DNA of 64,000 nucleotides from Thalassotalea hakodatensis (lineage in GTDB: Bacteria; Pseudomonadota; Gammaproteobacteria; Enterobacterales; Alteromonadaceae). How positions within the stretch are numbered: position 1 is the first letter of the stretch; each line of letters opens with the position of its first letter. Below are positions 9,084 to 20,816 of this stretch, piece by piece. A program made the translations under genes and the position numbers. The DNA is taken from NCBI RefSeq assembly GCF_030295995.1, contig NZ_AP027365.1:372001-436000 (forward strand), written 5' to 3'. A model generated the notes under the pieces. The model did no database searches, had not been told where the DNA came from, and saw only the letters and a list, made by a program, of their open reading frames with translations.

Positions 9084-10601
9084 ATGCCCGTATTAAAATT
9101 GTTGAGAAGTTTACCACAAAGCGCCTATTGCGCGACACAAGTGTTGGCGAATGAACATTGTCTTGCCAAGGAGCAAGGGCTTGAATTATATGCCTTGATG
9201 GAAAAAGCTGGACAAGCTGTTTTTTCGCGCATCCAAGAACAATACTCAAAAACAACACAGTTATTTATTTTAGCTGGTAAGGGTAACAATGGTGGTGATG
9301 GTTTTGTGCTTGCAAGACTAGCAGCAGAAGCCGGTTACAAAGTGACTGTTTATTTATGCGCAGAAGCTGAACAGCTTAAAGGCTGCGCACTAACAGCTTT
9401 TAATTCTTTACAAAAAACAACTATTACGGTTCTATATCAAAGTGAGCTAGCGCTCACGCCCAACTTTTTTCAAGAGAATCAATATGAGCTGATTATTGAT
9501 GCGCTATTTGGTATTGGTTATCAAGGAGCATTAAAGTCAGAGCTTGCGAAAATCATCAACCTTGTCAATGGAACAAATATTACAATCGTTAGTATTGATG
9601 TACCTTCCGGGTTAAATGCCACCACTGGATACGTAGCAACCACTGCAATACGTGCAAGTGAAACCGTTACTTTTATTGCTGCTAAACAAGGGTTGATGAC
9701 CGGCCAAGCTGCAGTTTTTGTTGGTCAACTTTATCTTGCAACCCTTTCGCTCAATGAGTGCTTTCAACAACGTGTTGATACGCAAATACACCTTCAAGGG
9801 AAAAATGCTATTCCGGATTGTCCTGTGCGTAATGACGCTAGTCATAAAGGCCATGTGGGGTTATTGCTTTGTATTGGTAGTCATGTGGGTATGCCAGGTG
9901 CAATCCGGTTAGCAGGTGAAGCCGCATTACGCACAGGTGCGTCATTGGTTGCGGTGTGTTGCGATTTCAATAACCATCACTTTGTAGTAAACGGACGTCC
10001 AGAGCTTATGCTTGCGCCAAGTGATGCTGAGTCATTAATGAAAAGCCATTATTTTGAAAGAGCAAAAGCGATGTTAATTGGACCTGGCTTAGGGCAAAAT
10101 GAATGGTCGTCAGCATTATTTCAGTTGATACTTGAAGAAGAGCGCCCTTTAGTTGTTGACGCAGATGCATTGCAACTATTAGCTAAGTCGCCCTGTAAAC
10201 GTAAGCATTGGGTGCTAACACCGCATCCAGGTGAAGCCGCTAAGTTATTGAATTGTACTATCAGTCAGGTAGAAGAAAATCGCTTTGATGCAGTGAAAGC
10301 TATCGCTAAAAAGTTTGGTGGTATTTGTGTGTTAAAAGGTGCAGGTTCTTTGATCTCAGATGGAGAGATAATTTGGATAAATACATCGGGTAATTCAGGG
10401 ATGGCCTCTGGTGGCATGGGCGATGTTTTATCCGGTATAATAGCTGCGTTATTAATGCAGCTATCAGATCCAATGGAAGCAACGCGATTAGCCGTGTATC
10501 TACACGGTAAGGCAGCAGATGATATTGCAAAAAAACAGGGTAAAATAGGTATGTTAGCTAGCGATCTTTTTCTACCTATTCAGCAGTTACTAAACAAGTG
10601 A
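9084..10601 (+). CDS. nnr: Bifunctional NAD(P)H-hydrate epimerase / ADP-dependent dehydratase
   Basis: Nnr repairs hydrated NAD(P)H. The N-terminal YjeF epimerase domain (about 1-220) has the loop GNNGGDG (67-73) and [11 protein letters not shown]. The C-terminal ribokinase-like dehydratase domain (about 235-500) has [18 protein letters not shown] and the catalytic GMASGGMGD (439-447). The length of 505 aa fits the fused E. coli type. It begins the nnr-tsaE-amiB-mutL-miaA run, with tsaE 7 bp downstream. No strong Shine-Dalgarno is visible, which fits the cramped divergent start region shared with queG. Confidence 0.95.
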   Translation: MPVLKLLRSLPQSAYCATQVLANEHCLAKEQGLELYALMEKAGQAVFSRIQEQYSKTTQLFILAGKGNNGGDGFVLARLAAEAGYKVTVYLCAEAEQLKGCALTAFNSLQKTTITVLYQSELALTPNFFQENQYELIIDALFGIGYQGALKSELAKIINLVNGTNITIVSIDVPSGLNATTGYVATTAIRASETVTFIAAKQGLMTGQAAVFVGQLYLATLSLNECFQQRVDTQIHLQGKNAIPDCPVRNDASHKGHVGLLLCIGSHVGMPGAIRLAGEAALRTGASLVAVCCDFNNHHFVVNGRPELMLAPSDAESLMKSHYFERAKAMLIGPGLGQNEWSSALFQLILEEERPLVVDADALQLLAKSPCKRKHWVLTPHPGEAAKLLNCTISQVEENRFDAVKAIAKKFGGICVLKGAGSLISDGEIIWINTSGNSGMASGGMGDVLSGIIAALLMQLSDPMEATRLAVYLHGKAADDIAKKQGKIGMLASDLFLPIQQLLNK

Positions 10602-10608
10602 ATCATTT

Positions 10609-11091
10609 ATGACAGTTAACAGGTTACATTTACGTTTGATTGATGAACAGGCAACGGTTGCCTTAGGCAATACATTCGCAAAAGCAGTCGTGAACCAATT
10701 AAAATGCGGTTTTGTTGCTTATCTCTACGGTGATCTTGGTGCAGGCAAAACAACGCTTACCCGAGGTTTTGTACAAGGATTAGGTCATTCAGGTAAGGTT
10801 AAGAGCCCAACATATACTTTAGTTGAGCCCTATGAAATAGGAAAATGGCATGCGTACCATTTTGATCTCTATCGCCTTTCAGACCCCGAAGAGTTAGAGT
10901 TTATGGGAATTCGTGATTATTTTGATGAAAAAGCTTGCTGTTTTGTTGAGTGGCCAGATCGTGGTAAGGGCGTGTTACCTAACGCTGATATTAGTATTTC
11001 CTTACAATATTGTGGTGAACAAAGAGAAGTAGAATTAACCGCTCATACTTCCAAAGGACGAACACTTTTGGCAGTATTAGGTGAGCGCTAA
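10609..11091 (+). CDS. tsaE: tRNA t6A synthesis ATPase TsaE
   Basis: TsaE is the ATPase partner of TsaB and TsaD in making N6-threonylcarbamoyladenosine at position 37 of ANN-decoding tRNAs. The P-loop GDLGAGKTT is at 41-49, followed by [12 protein letters not shown] and [15 protein letters not shown], all hallmarks of the family. The length is 160 aa. It sits 7 bp after nnr and ends just before amiB, as in E. coli. Confidence 0.96.
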   Translation: MTVNRLHLRLIDEQATVALGNTFAKAVVNQLKCGFVAYLYGDLGAGKTTLTRGFVQGLGHSGKVKSPTYTLVEPYEIGKWHAYHFDLYRLSDPEELEFMGIRDYFDEKACCFVEWPDRGKGVLPNADISISLQYCGEQREVELTAHTSKGRTLLAVLGER

Positions 11092-11107
11092 GAAAGAGGT
11101 AATAATA

Positions 11108-12427
11108 ATGTTGCAACGAAGTGTTGCTATAGTGTGGTTTATAGCAAGTATTTTCACCCTGTTTTATGCAAGTGAATCAGTTGCAAAAAATAACATTGAT
11201 AGTGTGCGGGTGTGGCCTGCACCAGAAAACACGCGTGTGGTATTCGATTTATCATCCACGCCAGATTATAGCTATTTTTCTTTAAAAAATCCTCAACGTT
11301 TAGTGATTGATTTTAATGATACGCGAAACATTGCTAACTTGGTTAATGTATTAAATAACGATAAGCGAATTCGGAAGATTCGCACATCAACACCAAAAAA
11401 TAAACGCTCAACTCGCTTAGTATTAGAATTAAGCGAAGCATTTAAGCTTGATATCTTTGCATTGCCGCCAGCGGGGCAATATGGAGATCGCCTTGTGGTT
11501 GACTTGTTTGATCAAAATCGAGTGGTGAAGCAAACAAACCCTATTTCTCAAGGCAACCGTGATATTGTGATCGCGATCGTTGCAGGACACGGTGGCGAAG
11601 ACCCTGGTTCAATCGGTGCGAAAGGCACATACGAAAAGCATGTAACGCTGAATATTTCAAAAAAGCTCGCCGCATTACTTAATCGACAAAAAGGCTTGTC
11701 TGCTGTGATGGTAAGAACAGGTGATTATTATGTGAATCATAACCGTAAAACGGTAATCGCACGAGAAAATAAAGCCGATTTATTAGTGTCTATTCATGCT
11801 GACGCATTCACATCGCCACAGCCGCATGGGGCATCGGTATTGGTGCAATCGAGCAGAAGAGCTAACTCTGAATTTACCCGCTGGATTGCTAATCGTCAGA
11901 AAGAGTCTGAATTACTTGGAGGGGCGGGCGATACGATTAAGAAAACGAAAGATCACAACCTTGCATTAACGCTAGCTGATATGAAAAAAGAATACACTAT
12001 GGCAAGCAGTTATGCTTTTGCTGAATATGTATTGCGAGAGTTAGGTAAAATTACCAAATTACATAAAAAGAGACCAGAAGGGTTGAGCTTAGCAGTATTA
12101 AAGTCTTCTGATATTCCAAGCGTATTAATTGAAACCGGTTTTATTTCAAACCATGCGGAAGAAAAACGATTGCGCTCTACTCAGCATCAACAAAAACTTG
12201 CCAGAGCAATTTATACTTCAATAGATAATTATTTTGCGGCTAACGCACCTGACGGTACTTATTATGCCTCAATCGGCCATCGTAAACATAAAATCGCAAG
12301 GGGAGAATCGTTATCAGTAGTGGCTCACAAATATAATGTGTCGGTAAAAAAATTAAAGTCAGTGAACAAACTTACATCAAATGTTGTTCGTATTGGACAA
12401 ACCTTAAAAATTCCTCGCGCAGATTAA
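11108..12427 (+). CDS. amiB: N-acetylmuramoyl-L-alanine amidase with AMIN and LysM domains
   Basis: This periplasmic zinc amidase cleaves septal peptidoglycan for daughter-cell separation. A signal peptide (about 1-26) is followed by an AMIN domain (about 30-130), the Amidase_3 domain with likely ligands or catalytic residues H161, E176, H230 and E342, and one C-terminal LysM (from about HKIARGESLSVV). The start chosen is ATG 11108, which has AGAGGT seven bases upstream; an in-frame GTG at 11081 would overlap tsaE and precede the signal peptide with charged residues. That gives 439 aa. An inserted segment between H230 and E342 probably forms the autoinhibitory helix known in AmiB, which EnvC-type activators release. 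Confidence 0.94.
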   Translation: MLQRSVAIVWFIASIFTLFYASESVAKNNIDSVRVWPAPENTRVVFDLSSTPDYSYFSLKNPQRLVIDFNDTRNIANLVNVLNNDKRIRKIRTSTPKNKRSTRLVLELSEAFKLDIFALPPAGQYGDRLVVDLFDQNRVVKQTNPISQGNRDIVIAIVAGHGGEDPGSIGAKGTYEKHVTLNISKKLAALLNRQKGLSAVMVRTGDYYVNHNRKTVIARENKADLLVSIHADAFTSPQPHGASVLVQSSRRANSEFTRWIANRQKESELLGGAGDTIKKTKDHNLALTLADMKKEYTMASSYAFAEYVLRELGKITKLHKKRPEGLSLAVLKSSDIPSVLIETGFISNHAEEKRLRSTQHQQKLARAIYTSIDNYFAANAPDGTYYASIGHRKHKIARGESLSVVAHKYNVSVKKLKSVNKLTSNVVRIGQTLKIPRAD

Positions 12428-12430
12428 TCT

Positions 12431-14239
12431 ATGACAATTGAAATATTACCCGCTCAACTTGCTAACCAAATAGCAGCGGGTGAAGTGGTTGAACGCCCTG
12501 CATCAGTGGTTAAAGAGTTGGTTGAAAACAGTTTAGATGCCGGTGCAACAGCAATAAAAATAGACATTGAAAAAGGTGGAGCCAAACGCATCCGTATTTC
12601 TGATAACGGCTGTGGTATTGCTAAACAAGAACTTACCTTAGCATTAAGTCGTCATGCAACGAGTAAAATAAAAGCATTAATCGATCTTGAAGGTATCGCT
12701 TCATTGGGTTTTAGAGGTGAAGCATTAGCCAGTATCAGTTCTGTTGCGCGGTTATCATTAACATCAAAGCCCGCTGAACAACCAGAAGCATGGCAAGCGC
12801 ATGCTGAAGGTCGAGACATGGAAGTAATAGTGCAGCCAGCAGCGCATGGCAACGGTACAACTATTGACGTAGTAGATTTATTTTTTAATACCCCTGCACG
12901 TCGAAAGTTTCTTCGGACAGAAAAAACAGAATTTGGCCACATTGAAGAAGTGATCAAAAGAATTGCGCTTGCACGTTTTGATGTCGCAATAACGCTGACG
13001 CACAACCATAAAGTGGTAAAACAATATCGCCTTGCTGACACCGACACAAAGCGAAGTAAACGTGTTGCACAAGTGTGTGGACAAGCATTTATTGATCATG
13101 CGCTTGAAATTAATTGTCAACATAATGGAGTGTCGTTAACGGGGTGGTTAACCAAACCTAGCTTTCATCGCAATCAAAATGACTTATGTTATAGCTATGT
13201 TAATGGCCGTATGATGCGCGATAAATTAATTAATCATGCAATAAGGCAAGCTTATCAAGAACTGTTACCCGCGGAAACATATCCCGCCTTTGTGTTATTT
13301 CTTACCTTAAATGTACGGGAAGTGGATGTAAATGTGCATCCGGCAAAGCATGAAGTGAGGTTTCACCAAGGTCGCTATATTCATGATTTTATTTACGCAA
13401 CTTGCCATCAAGCACTTACTGAACAGACAGAACTGATAGAACAAACCTCCGAAGCGACTTCATCATATCAAAACCTTGAACAGCGTACTGCTATCAGAGG
13501 AGCAGCAGAACAGAGTCAGGATTATATCGCTCCCTTAAGATCCTCAGGTTCGGTATCTGGCTACAGAGCAAACAGCCAGGCGCCGTTTTCGTCTTCGTCG
13601 CAAGTGCCGTTAAACGCAGCTGAAAATTATCAGCAGCTAATGACGCCAGTGACTGAGTCACCTCAGCAATCATTAGAGACAACTGCAAATACTTGGTTAT
13701 TTGTAGCTCCGCACTATGGGTTGTTTGTTGATGATCAGCAACAAGTTCAATTATGCTGTCTAAAACAGCTAGCTAAGAAAATTCTGCAAGAAAAAGTGTC
13801 GTCACAATGGCCAAGAGGTATAACGAGTCAGCCTTTATTGTTACCTGTAAAACTGAATGCTGATAAGGTGCATAGGAGTATGGTGAATAACCACCAAACA
13901 AAATTTGAGCAGTTAGGCATAGTGGTAGAACTTATCAGCGATAAGGCTGTCCAAATAAGGCAGTTTCCGGCAATGTTACGACATGTTGATGTTAGCTATT
14001 GTTACTTGAAATTAATAGAAGCTCTTAGTGTGGCTGAATGTGAATTAACTGATGAAAAACTTTGGCAACAGGCATTTGCAGAAGTTGCAACACCATCAAG
14101 CTTTCAAGCAGTAGACATGAACAATTTGATGAAAGAGTTCGAACACTATTTTCCTGAAAAAAATAAACAACAACAAGTCTTGAAAACACTGCCGGTAGAC
14201 CTTACATCAGCTATACAGCAATTACAGCAGGCCAATTAG
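12431..14239 (+). CDS. mutL: DNA mismatch repair protein MutL
   Basis: MutL is the GHKL ATPase that couples MutS mismatch recognition to MutH and UvrD. The N-terminal ATPase shows [11 protein letters not shown]29 and N33 ([11 protein letters not shown]), D58 (DNGCG) and GFRGEAL. A low-complexity Ser/Gln-rich linker lies at about 340-415 and the C-terminal dimerisation domain at about 420-600. I do not see the DQHAx2Ex4E endonuclease motif, so this is the E. coli-type, MutH-dependent form. The length of 602 aa is normal. It starts 4 bp after amiB and ends 7 bp before miaA. Confidence 0.97.
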   Translation: MTIEILPAQLANQIAAGEVVERPASVVKELVENSLDAGATAIKIDIEKGGAKRIRISDNGCGIAKQELTLALSRHATSKIKALIDLEGIASLGFRGEALASISSVARLSLTSKPAEQPEAWQAHAEGRDMEVIVQPAAHGNGTTIDVVDLFFNTPARRKFLRTEKTEFGHIEEVIKRIALARFDVAITLTHNHKVVKQYRLADTDTKRSKRVAQVCGQAFIDHALEINCQHNGVSLTGWLTKPSFHRNQNDLCYSYVNGRMMRDKLINHAIRQAYQELLPAETYPAFVLFLTLNVREVDVNVHPAKHEVRFHQGRYIHDFIYATCHQALTEQTELIEQTSEATSSYQNLEQRTAIRGAAEQSQDYIAPLRSSGSVSGYRANSQAPFSSSSQVPLNAAENYQQLMTPVTESPQQSLETTANTWLFVAPHYGLFVDDQQQVQLCCLKQLAKKILQEKVSSQWPRGITSQPLLLPVKLNADKVHRSMVNNHQTKFEQLGIVVELISDKAVQIRQFPAMLRHVDVSYCYLKLIEALSVAECELTDEKLWQQAFAEVATPSSFQAVDMNNLMKEFEHYFPEKNKQQQVLKTLPVDLTSAIQQLQQAN

Positions 14240-14246
14240 TTCTTGT

Positions 14247-15185
14247 ATGTCATCTACGTTTAATGAGCTGCCGCCAGTTATTTGTTTAATGGGGCCGACG
14301 GCTTCTGGAAAAACAGCATTAGCATGTGAACTTTATGATGCATTACCTTGTGACATCATCAGTGTAGATTCTGCGCTAGTATACAAGGATATGGACATTG
14401 GAACGGCAAAGCCAACATTAGCTGAGCAAGCGAGGTATCCGCATCGATTAATCGATATTAAAGATGCGAGTGAAAGCTATTCTGCCGCTGAGTTTTGCCA
14501 AGATGCCTTAACAGAAATTGCTGCTATACGCGCCAAAGGTCGTATGCCAATTTTAGTTGGCGGTACTATGATGTACTTTAAAAGCTTAATTGATGGTATT
14601 TCGCCATTACCTGAAGCAAATGCCACAATTAGGGCTGAGATTGAAAAACAAGCAAGTGTTCTTGGTTGGCAAGGGGTACACGATGAATTAGCAAAGGTTG
14701 ATCCGCAATCTGCGCAACGTATTCATCCGAATGACCCGCAGCGTTTGACAAGAGCGTTAGAAGTATTCCGCATTACCGGTAACACTTTGACACAATTAAC
14801 CGCAATAAAAGGTGAGAGACTAACCGGTAATGTTTTACAATTTGCGATTGCACCGAAAGAACGCAAAGATTTACATGCTCGAATTGAACTGAGGTTTGAG
14901 CAAATGATTGCTCAAGGTTTTGAGCAAGAAGTCGTTAAATTAAAAGAACGTGGCGATTTACATGAAAACCTTCCTGCTATTCGGTGTGTAGGTTATCGCC
15001 AAATGTGGCAATATTTACAGGGTGAATGTAGCCATGAGGAAATGGTTTTTAAAGGTATATGTGCCACTAGGCAATTAGCAAAACGTCAGTTAACATGGTT
15101 ACGTAACTGGCCAACACTTACTTGGTTAGCGATGGAGAATAAAAACAATCTCCAAGAAATTTTAAATGCAGTAAGCAAAGTGTAA
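14247..15185 (+). CDS. miaA: tRNA dimethylallyltransferase MiaA
   Basis: MiaA transfers a dimethylallyl group to A37 of tRNAs reading UNN codons. The P-loop GPTASGKT is at 16-23, followed by the D-S-x-x-x-Y-K substrate element ([19 protein letters not shown]) and the GGTMMYF motif. The length of 312 aa is normal. It lies between mutL and hfq, as in most gammaproteobacteria, with hfq 128 bp downstream behind its own leader. Confidence 0.96.
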   Translation: MSSTFNELPPVICLMGPTASGKTALACELYDALPCDIISVDSALVYKDMDIGTAKPTLAEQARYPHRLIDIKDASESYSAAEFCQDALTEIAAIRAKGRMPILVGGTMMYFKSLIDGISPLPEANATIRAEIEKQASVLGWQGVHDELAKVDPQSAQRIHPNDPQRLTRALEVFRITGNTLTQLTAIKGERLTGNVLQFAIAPKERKDLHARIELRFEQMIAQGFEQEVVKLKERGDLHENLPAIRCVGYRQMWQYLQGECSHEEMVFKGICATRQLAKRQLTWLRNWPTLTWLAMENKNNLQEILNAVSKV

Positions 15186-15207
15186 ACATTGATGTATAAT
15201 TAGTTTT

Positions 15208-15246
15208 GCAGATAGTATTGATTAAATTACTCTTTTGACTATCTGC
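15208..15246. repeat. Inverted repeat in the miaA-hfq spacer
   Basis: GCAGATAGT (15208-15216) and ACTATCTGC (15238-15246) are perfectly complementary across a 21-nt AT-rich loop. There is no T-run, so it is not a clear terminator. It could be a leader hairpin in hfq mRNA or an operator. Confidence 0.4.
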
Positions 15247-15313
15247 TTAAACATTAAATTTTGAGTGAGTATTACTCGTTGATTTTGACAACAATAACAA
15301 AAGGGGCCAAATA

Positions 15314-15577
15314 ATGGCAAAGGGGCAATCTTTACAAGACCCATTTTTAAATGCGTTACGTCGTGATCGCATTCCAGTAGCAATATACTTAGTGAATGGC
15401 ATCAAACTACAAGGACAAGTAGAATCATTTGATCAATTTGTTATTTTATTAAAAAACACCGTGAGTCAAATGGTTTATAAACATGCCATTTCTACGGTTG
15501 TACCAGCTCGTGCAGTTAATACCGCACCTCAAGCTAGCCAAACTGGTTTTAATCAATCAGTGGAAAACGAAGATTAA
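15314..15577 (+). CDS. hfq: RNA chaperone Hfq
   Basis: Hfq is the hexameric Sm-like chaperone that pairs small RNAs with mRNAs. Q8, the rim arginines R16, R17 and R19, F42 and the K56-H57 pair ([10 protein letters not shown]) occupy their known positions. The length of 87 aa means the disordered C-terminal tail is shorter than in E. coli (102 aa) and ends in an acidic NED. AAAGGGGCC precedes the ATG. hflX follows with its start 33 bp beyond the stop. Confidence 0.97.
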   Translation: MAKGQSLQDPFLNALRRDRIPVAIYLVNGIKLQGQVESFDQFVILLKNTVSQMVYKHAISTVVPARAVNTAPQASQTGFNQSVENED

Positions 15578-15610
15578 TGCTAGTAACTCGTATTGTTCGG
15601 AGTTGTTCAT

Positions 15611-16897
15611 TTGTTTGATCGTTATCAAGCAGGCGAACAAGCGATACTTGTTCATGTAGATTTTCCAGACGAAAATGCCCGCGAAGACTTACAAGAGTTT
15701 GAAATGCTTGTAAGCTCCGCTGGTATAGAGTCGCTTGCTGTTGTAACAGGTAAGCGCGATACACCGCACCCGAAATTCTTTGTAGGGAGTGGCAAAGCGG
15801 AAGAAATCGTTGAAGCAGTGACATGTTATCAAGCCAATGTCGTACTCTTTAATCATAGTTTATCCCCGTCTCAAGAAAAGAATGTTGAAGCGTTATGTAA
15901 GTGTCGTGTTGTTGATCGTACAACCTTAATACTTGATATTTTTGCACAACGTGCCCGTACGCATGAAGGTAAGTTACAGGTTGAGCTTGCTCAGCTTAAA
16001 CATATTAGTACGCGATTAATCAGAGGGTGGACGCATTTAGAGCGTCAAAAAGGGGGGATTGGTCTTCGAGGACCAGGTGAGACTCAATTAGAAACAGATA
16101 GACGCTTGCTTCGAGAAAGAATGACAAACATTCGTAAGCGTTTAGAAAAAGTTGAAAAACAACGCCAGCAAGGTAGAAGGGCGCGTAATAGAGCAGAAAT
16201 TCCAACGGTTTCGTTAGTTGGATATACCAATGCAGGTAAGTCAACATTGTTTAATCGAATTACCCAGGCGGGAGTTTATGCTGCCGATCAATTGTTCGCG
16301 ACTTTAGATCCAACGTTACGAAAAATCGAGGTGGAAGATGTTGGCCGGGTTATATTAGCAGACACGGTTGGCTTTATTCGCCATTTACCTCACGACTTAG
16401 TGGCTGCATTTAAAGCGACATTAACTGAAACGCGTGAGGCAGAAATATTGCTTCATGTTATTGATATTGCAGATGAACGACGTTCAGAAAATATTGAACA
16501 AGTACAAGCTGTGCTAGATGAAATAGACGCTGGTGATGTACCTCAGCTATTAATTTGCAACAAAATTGATATGCTCGAAGATGGTGAACCTAGAATAGAT
16601 CGTGATGAAACAGGGTTGCCAATTCGTGTTTGGTTATCAGCGCAAGCGGGTATTGGTATTGATTTATTATTTATCGCATTAAGCGAGCGTATGGCTCGTA
16701 AAATCGTTAAGTTTAGTTTAAAGATACCTCCAAATTACGGTAAGTTGCGCGGTGAATTATATGATTTAAACTGCATAGAACGAGAATCATACGACGAACA
16801 GGGTAATTGTTTAATGGATGTAAAATTACTGGAACAAGAGTGGAATAAATTAAGAAAACAAGATGAAGTGCACATAGAACGCTTTATCGAAAGTTAA
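15611..16897 (+). CDS. hflX: Ribosome-associated GTPase HflX
   Basis: HflX is a ribosome-splitting GTPase that rescues stalled 70S ribosomes under stress. The N-terminal nucleotide-binding domain contains HPKFFVGSGKAEEI, and the G1 motif GYTNAGKST is at 204-212, with DTVGFIRHLPH and NKID after it. I place the start at TTG 15611: translation then begins MFDRYQAGEQ, which matches the E. coli N-terminus, and GGAG lies eight bases upstream. A TTG at 15593 would add six residues. The result is 428 aa. It is followed by hflK after 75 bp. Confidence 0.93.
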   Translation: MFDRYQAGEQAILVHVDFPDENAREDLQEFEMLVSSAGIESLAVVTGKRDTPHPKFFVGSGKAEEIVEAVTCYQANVVLFNHSLSPSQEKNVEALCKCRVVDRTTLILDIFAQRARTHEGKLQVELAQLKHISTRLIRGWTHLERQKGGIGLRGPGETQLETDRRLLRERMTNIRKRLEKVEKQRQQGRRARNRAEIPTVSLVGYTNAGKSTLFNRITQAGVYAADQLFATLDPTLRKIEVEDVGRVILADTVGFIRHLPHDLVAAFKATLTETREAEILLHVIDIADERRSENIEQVQAVLDEIDAGDVPQLLICNKIDMLEDGEPRIDRDETGLPIRVWLSAQAGIGIDLLFIALSERMARKIVKFSLKIPPNYGKLRGELYDLNCIERESYDEQGNCLMDVKLLEQEWNKLRKQDEVHIERFIES

Positions 16898-16972
16898 CAG
16901 ACTGATATATTAGAGCAATTCTTGACTTAATATGTCATTTATAGACATAGAGTATTAATAGCGGAGAGCGTT

Positions 16973-18118
16973 ATGGCTTGGAACGAACCAGGGAAAGATG
17001 ATAAAGACCCCTGGAAAAATAAAGGTGGTAAAAACCAAGGACCACCGGATCTAGATGATTTAATCAAAGATTTAGGTAATAAGTTTGGTGGTGTATTTGG
17101 CGGAAAGTCTTCTGGTGGCGGCGGTAAAAGCTTCTCATCAATCGGCTTAGCGCTGGCCATCATTGTTTCAGTACTTGTGTACGCGTTCAGTGGTTTTTAT
17201 ACCATCAAAGAAGCTGAAAAAGGTATCGTACTGAGGTTTGGTCAGTATGCTGGTACAGTAGAGCCAGGCTTACGTTGGAAGTGGACATTCGTTGAACGAG
17301 TGATCCCTGTTGATATTCAAACAACGCGTGATCTTCCTGCGTCTGGTTTCATGCTTACACAAGATGAAAACGTAGTACGGGTTGAAATGCAAATACAATA
17401 TCGTGTTGTTGACCCACGTAACTATGTATTTAGTGTAACCAATGCTGATGATAGCCTTAGTCAATCACTTGATAGTGCATTACGCTATGTTGTTGGTCAT
17501 TCAATCATGGATGATGTATTAACAAGTGGGCGTGAAATTGTGCGTCAAGCGGTATGGACTGAACTAGAAAAAGTGATTGAACCTTACAATTTAGGTATTT
17601 TGATTGTTGATGTTAACTTTAAAGATGCTCGTCCTCCAGAAGAAGTAAAAGATGCCTTTGATGATGCTATTGCAGCTCAAGAAGATGAGGTGAGGTTCTT
17701 ACGAGAAGCTGAAGCATATGCTCGTGGTATAGAGCCACGTGCTCGTGGTCGTGTTAAGAGAATGGAACAAGAAGCGTTAGCCTATAAAGAACAAACGGTA
17801 TTAGATGCTGAAGGTTCGGTTGCTCGCTTTTCAAAATTGTTGCCTGAATATAAAGCCGCGCCAGAAGTTACGCGTCAACGCTTATACTTAACTACAATGG
17901 AAAAGGTTTACAGCAATACCAGTAAAGTTATGGTCGACGTTGATGGTGGTAATAACATGATGTACTTGCCGCTCGATAAAATTATTCAACAGCAATCAAC
18001 AAATTCACAAAGAGTGAATAATCAGTCCAGTCAACCTGTGACAACAACACATTCCTCTAAGAACTCAGCGCCGTCTACTTCAGGTCGTGCTGATCGCTTC
18101 AACAATGGGAGAAATTAA
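16973..18118 (+). CDS. hflK: FtsH-modulating SPFH protein HflK
   Basis: HflK forms with HflC the inner-membrane cage that controls FtsH proteolysis. A Gly-rich cytoplasmic N-terminus (1-55) leads to one TM helix (about 57-76), then the SPFH/band-7 domain (EKGIVLRFGQYAGTVEPGLRW) and a long charged helix. The C-terminal tail is low-complexity and Gln/Ser-rich. The length of 381 aa is slightly below E. coli HflK. GGAGAG precedes the ATG. hflC starts 4 bp after the stop, which fits co-expression of complex partners. Confidence 0.95.
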   Translation: MAWNEPGKDDKDPWKNKGGKNQGPPDLDDLIKDLGNKFGGVFGGKSSGGGGKSFSSIGLALAIIVSVLVYAFSGFYTIKEAEKGIVLRFGQYAGTVEPGLRWKWTFVERVIPVDIQTTRDLPASGFMLTQDENVVRVEMQIQYRVVDPRNYVFSVTNADDSLSQSLDSALRYVVGHSIMDDVLTSGREIVRQAVWTELEKVIEPYNLGILIVDVNFKDARPPEEVKDAFDDAIAAQEDEVRFLREAEAYARGIEPRARGRVKRMEQEALAYKEQTVLDAEGSVARFSKLLPEYKAAPEVTRQRLYLTTMEKVYSNTSKVMVDVDGGNNMMYLPLDKIIQQQSTNSQRVNNQSSQPVTTTHSSKNSAPSTSGRADRFNNGRN

Positions 18119-18121
18119 GCA

Positions 18122-19003
18122 ATGAAAAACTTTCTTATTGCCCTTATTGCCGCCCTGTTGGTGTTAGCGGTTTCTGCTGTCTTTGTTGTATTCGAAGGTC
18201 AGCGTGGCATTGTGTTTCAATTTTCAAAAATTAAACGTGACGATGCCGGCCAAATGATGGTTTATGAGCCAGGGTTACATTTTAAAATACCGTTTATTGA
18301 ATCTGTTCGTAAGATTGATGCGCGTATCCAAACGTTAGATGAAGAACCAGATCGCTTTGTTACATCAGAGAAAAAAGATTTAATGGTTGATTCATACGCG
18401 AAATGGCGCATTGTTGATTTTTCAACGTATTACTTACGTACTTCAGGCTCTATAGAAAATGCTAGAGCTTTACTGAAACAGAAAATAAATAATGGCTTAC
18501 GTACTGAATTTGGTTCTCGCACTATTAAAGAGATTGTTTCTGGTGATCGTGATGATATCATGAGCAAAGCTTTAGAAAGCGCTGAAAGTAGCCGTGAAGA
18601 CTTAGGTATTGATGTTATTGATGTACGTGTTAAAGCAATTAACTTGCCTACAGAAGTCAGCAACTCAATTTACGATCGAATGCGTGCTGAACGTACTGCC
18701 GTAGCAAAAGAGCATCGTTCAAAAGGCCAAGAGCAGGCAGAGATTATTCGAGCCACGATTGATGCAAAAGTAACGGTGATGTTAGCTAACGCGCAAAAAG
18801 AAGCCTTTGAAATTCGTGGTGAAGGTGATGCATTAGCGGCCAAAGTTTATGCGGATGCTTTTAACGAAGATGCTGAATTTTATAGCTTTGTTAGAAGCTT
18901 AGAAGCATATGAAAACAGTTTTAATAGTAAGAATGATATAATGGTTGTCAAACCTGATAGTGATTTCTTCCGTTATTTAAAGAATACAGATAAATCAAAA
19001 TAA
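18122..19003 (+). CDS. hflC: FtsH-modulating SPFH protein HflC
   Basis: HflC is the partner of HflK in the periplasmic-facing cage around FtsH. A TM helix spans about 4-24, followed by a band-7 domain (EGQRGIVFQFSKIKRD, YEPGLHFKIPF) and an Ala/Glu-rich helix that ends in FFRYLKNT, close to the E. coli C-terminus. The length of 293 aa is slightly shorter than E. coli HflC. An intrinsic terminator follows. Confidence 0.95.
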   Translation: MKNFLIALIAALLVLAVSAVFVVFEGQRGIVFQFSKIKRDDAGQMMVYEPGLHFKIPFIESVRKIDARIQTLDEEPDRFVTSEKKDLMVDSYAKWRIVDFSTYYLRTSGSIENARALLKQKINNGLRTEFGSRTIKEIVSGDRDDIMSKALESAESSREDLGIDVIDVRVKAINLPTEVSNSIYDRMRAERTAVAKEHRSKGQEQAEIIRATIDAKVTVMLANAQKEAFEIRGEGDALAAKVYADAFNEDAEFYSFVRSLEAYENSFNSKNDIMVVKPDSDFFRYLKNTDKSK

Positions 19004-19022
19004 TCTGTAAACTTAATTGTTA

Positions 19023-19059
19023 AAAGGCCATGCTCAGTAAAATGACCATGGCTTTTTTA
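19023..19059 (+). terminator. Terminator after hflC
   Basis: AAAAGGCCATG pairs with CATGGCTTTT (one bulged G) around a 14-nt loop and continues into a T-run. It ends the hflKC transcript shortly before the DUF2065 gene. Confidence 0.7.
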
Positions 19060-19073
19060 TTCTGAGGACTATC

Positions 19074-19262
19074 ATGACGATTGAATTATTATTAATGGCA
19101 TGTGGTTTAGCCTTAATAATTGAAGGGCTGATACCCGCATTGTTCCCAAATAAGTGGCGAAATTATGTGTTGAAAATAGCACAAGAAAGTCCCTCGAACA
19201 TCCGTACTATGGGAATAGTTGTGGTTTTTATCGGCTGTTTAATCTTATGGCTGCTTTATTAA
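19074..19262 (+). CDS. DUF2065 (YjeT-like) small membrane protein
   Basis: This 62-aa protein has two hydrophobic helices (about 4-22 and 42-61) separated by PALFPNKWRNYV, the usual layout of the YjeT/DUF2065 family found next to hflC and purA. Its function is unknown. TGAGGA stands just upstream of the ATG. Because it follows a terminator, it is either read through or has its own weak promoter. Confidence 0.85.
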   Translation: MTIELLLMACGLALIIEGLIPALFPNKWRNYVLKIAQESPSNIRTMGIVVVFIGCLILWLLY

Positions 19263-19349
19263 TATCAATTAATATAAAAGAATACTGCTGTTAAGTTATT
19301 CTGATTCTTTTAAATTTTAAAATCGTATTAAAAACCATCAAATAATTCC

Positions 19350-19378
19350 TTGGCCTCAATTAGGGTTTTTGGTAGAAT
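19350..19378 (+). promoter_or_regulatory. Probable sigma70 promoter of purA
   Basis: TTGGCC, a 17-bp spacer and TAGAAT lie 32 bp upstream of the purA ATG, followed by a GC-rich discriminator. No PurR box was recognised. Confidence 0.55.
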
Positions 19379-19388
19379 CCCCGCCTAA

Positions 19389-20705
<1,317 letters not shown>

Positions 20706-20726
20706 GCGAATGCGATAGTTGTTTAA

Positions 20727-20755
20727 AAAAAACCACCGTTCATGGTGGTTTTTTT
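20727..20755 (+). terminator. Terminator after purA
   Basis: AAAACCACC and GGTGGTTTT form a 9-bp stem with loop GTTCAT, followed by T residues. Confidence 0.85.
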
Positions 20756-20816
20756 ATATGCCGAATAATTAATTGGTTTTTTGTTCTATACTAAACTAAA
20801 GGTGTGAGGGCAGTGA

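Noticed and set aside
12652..13047. Minus-strand ORF (131 aa) inside mutL
   Set aside because: It is a shadow frame of the conserved MutL ATPase domain with no independent support.
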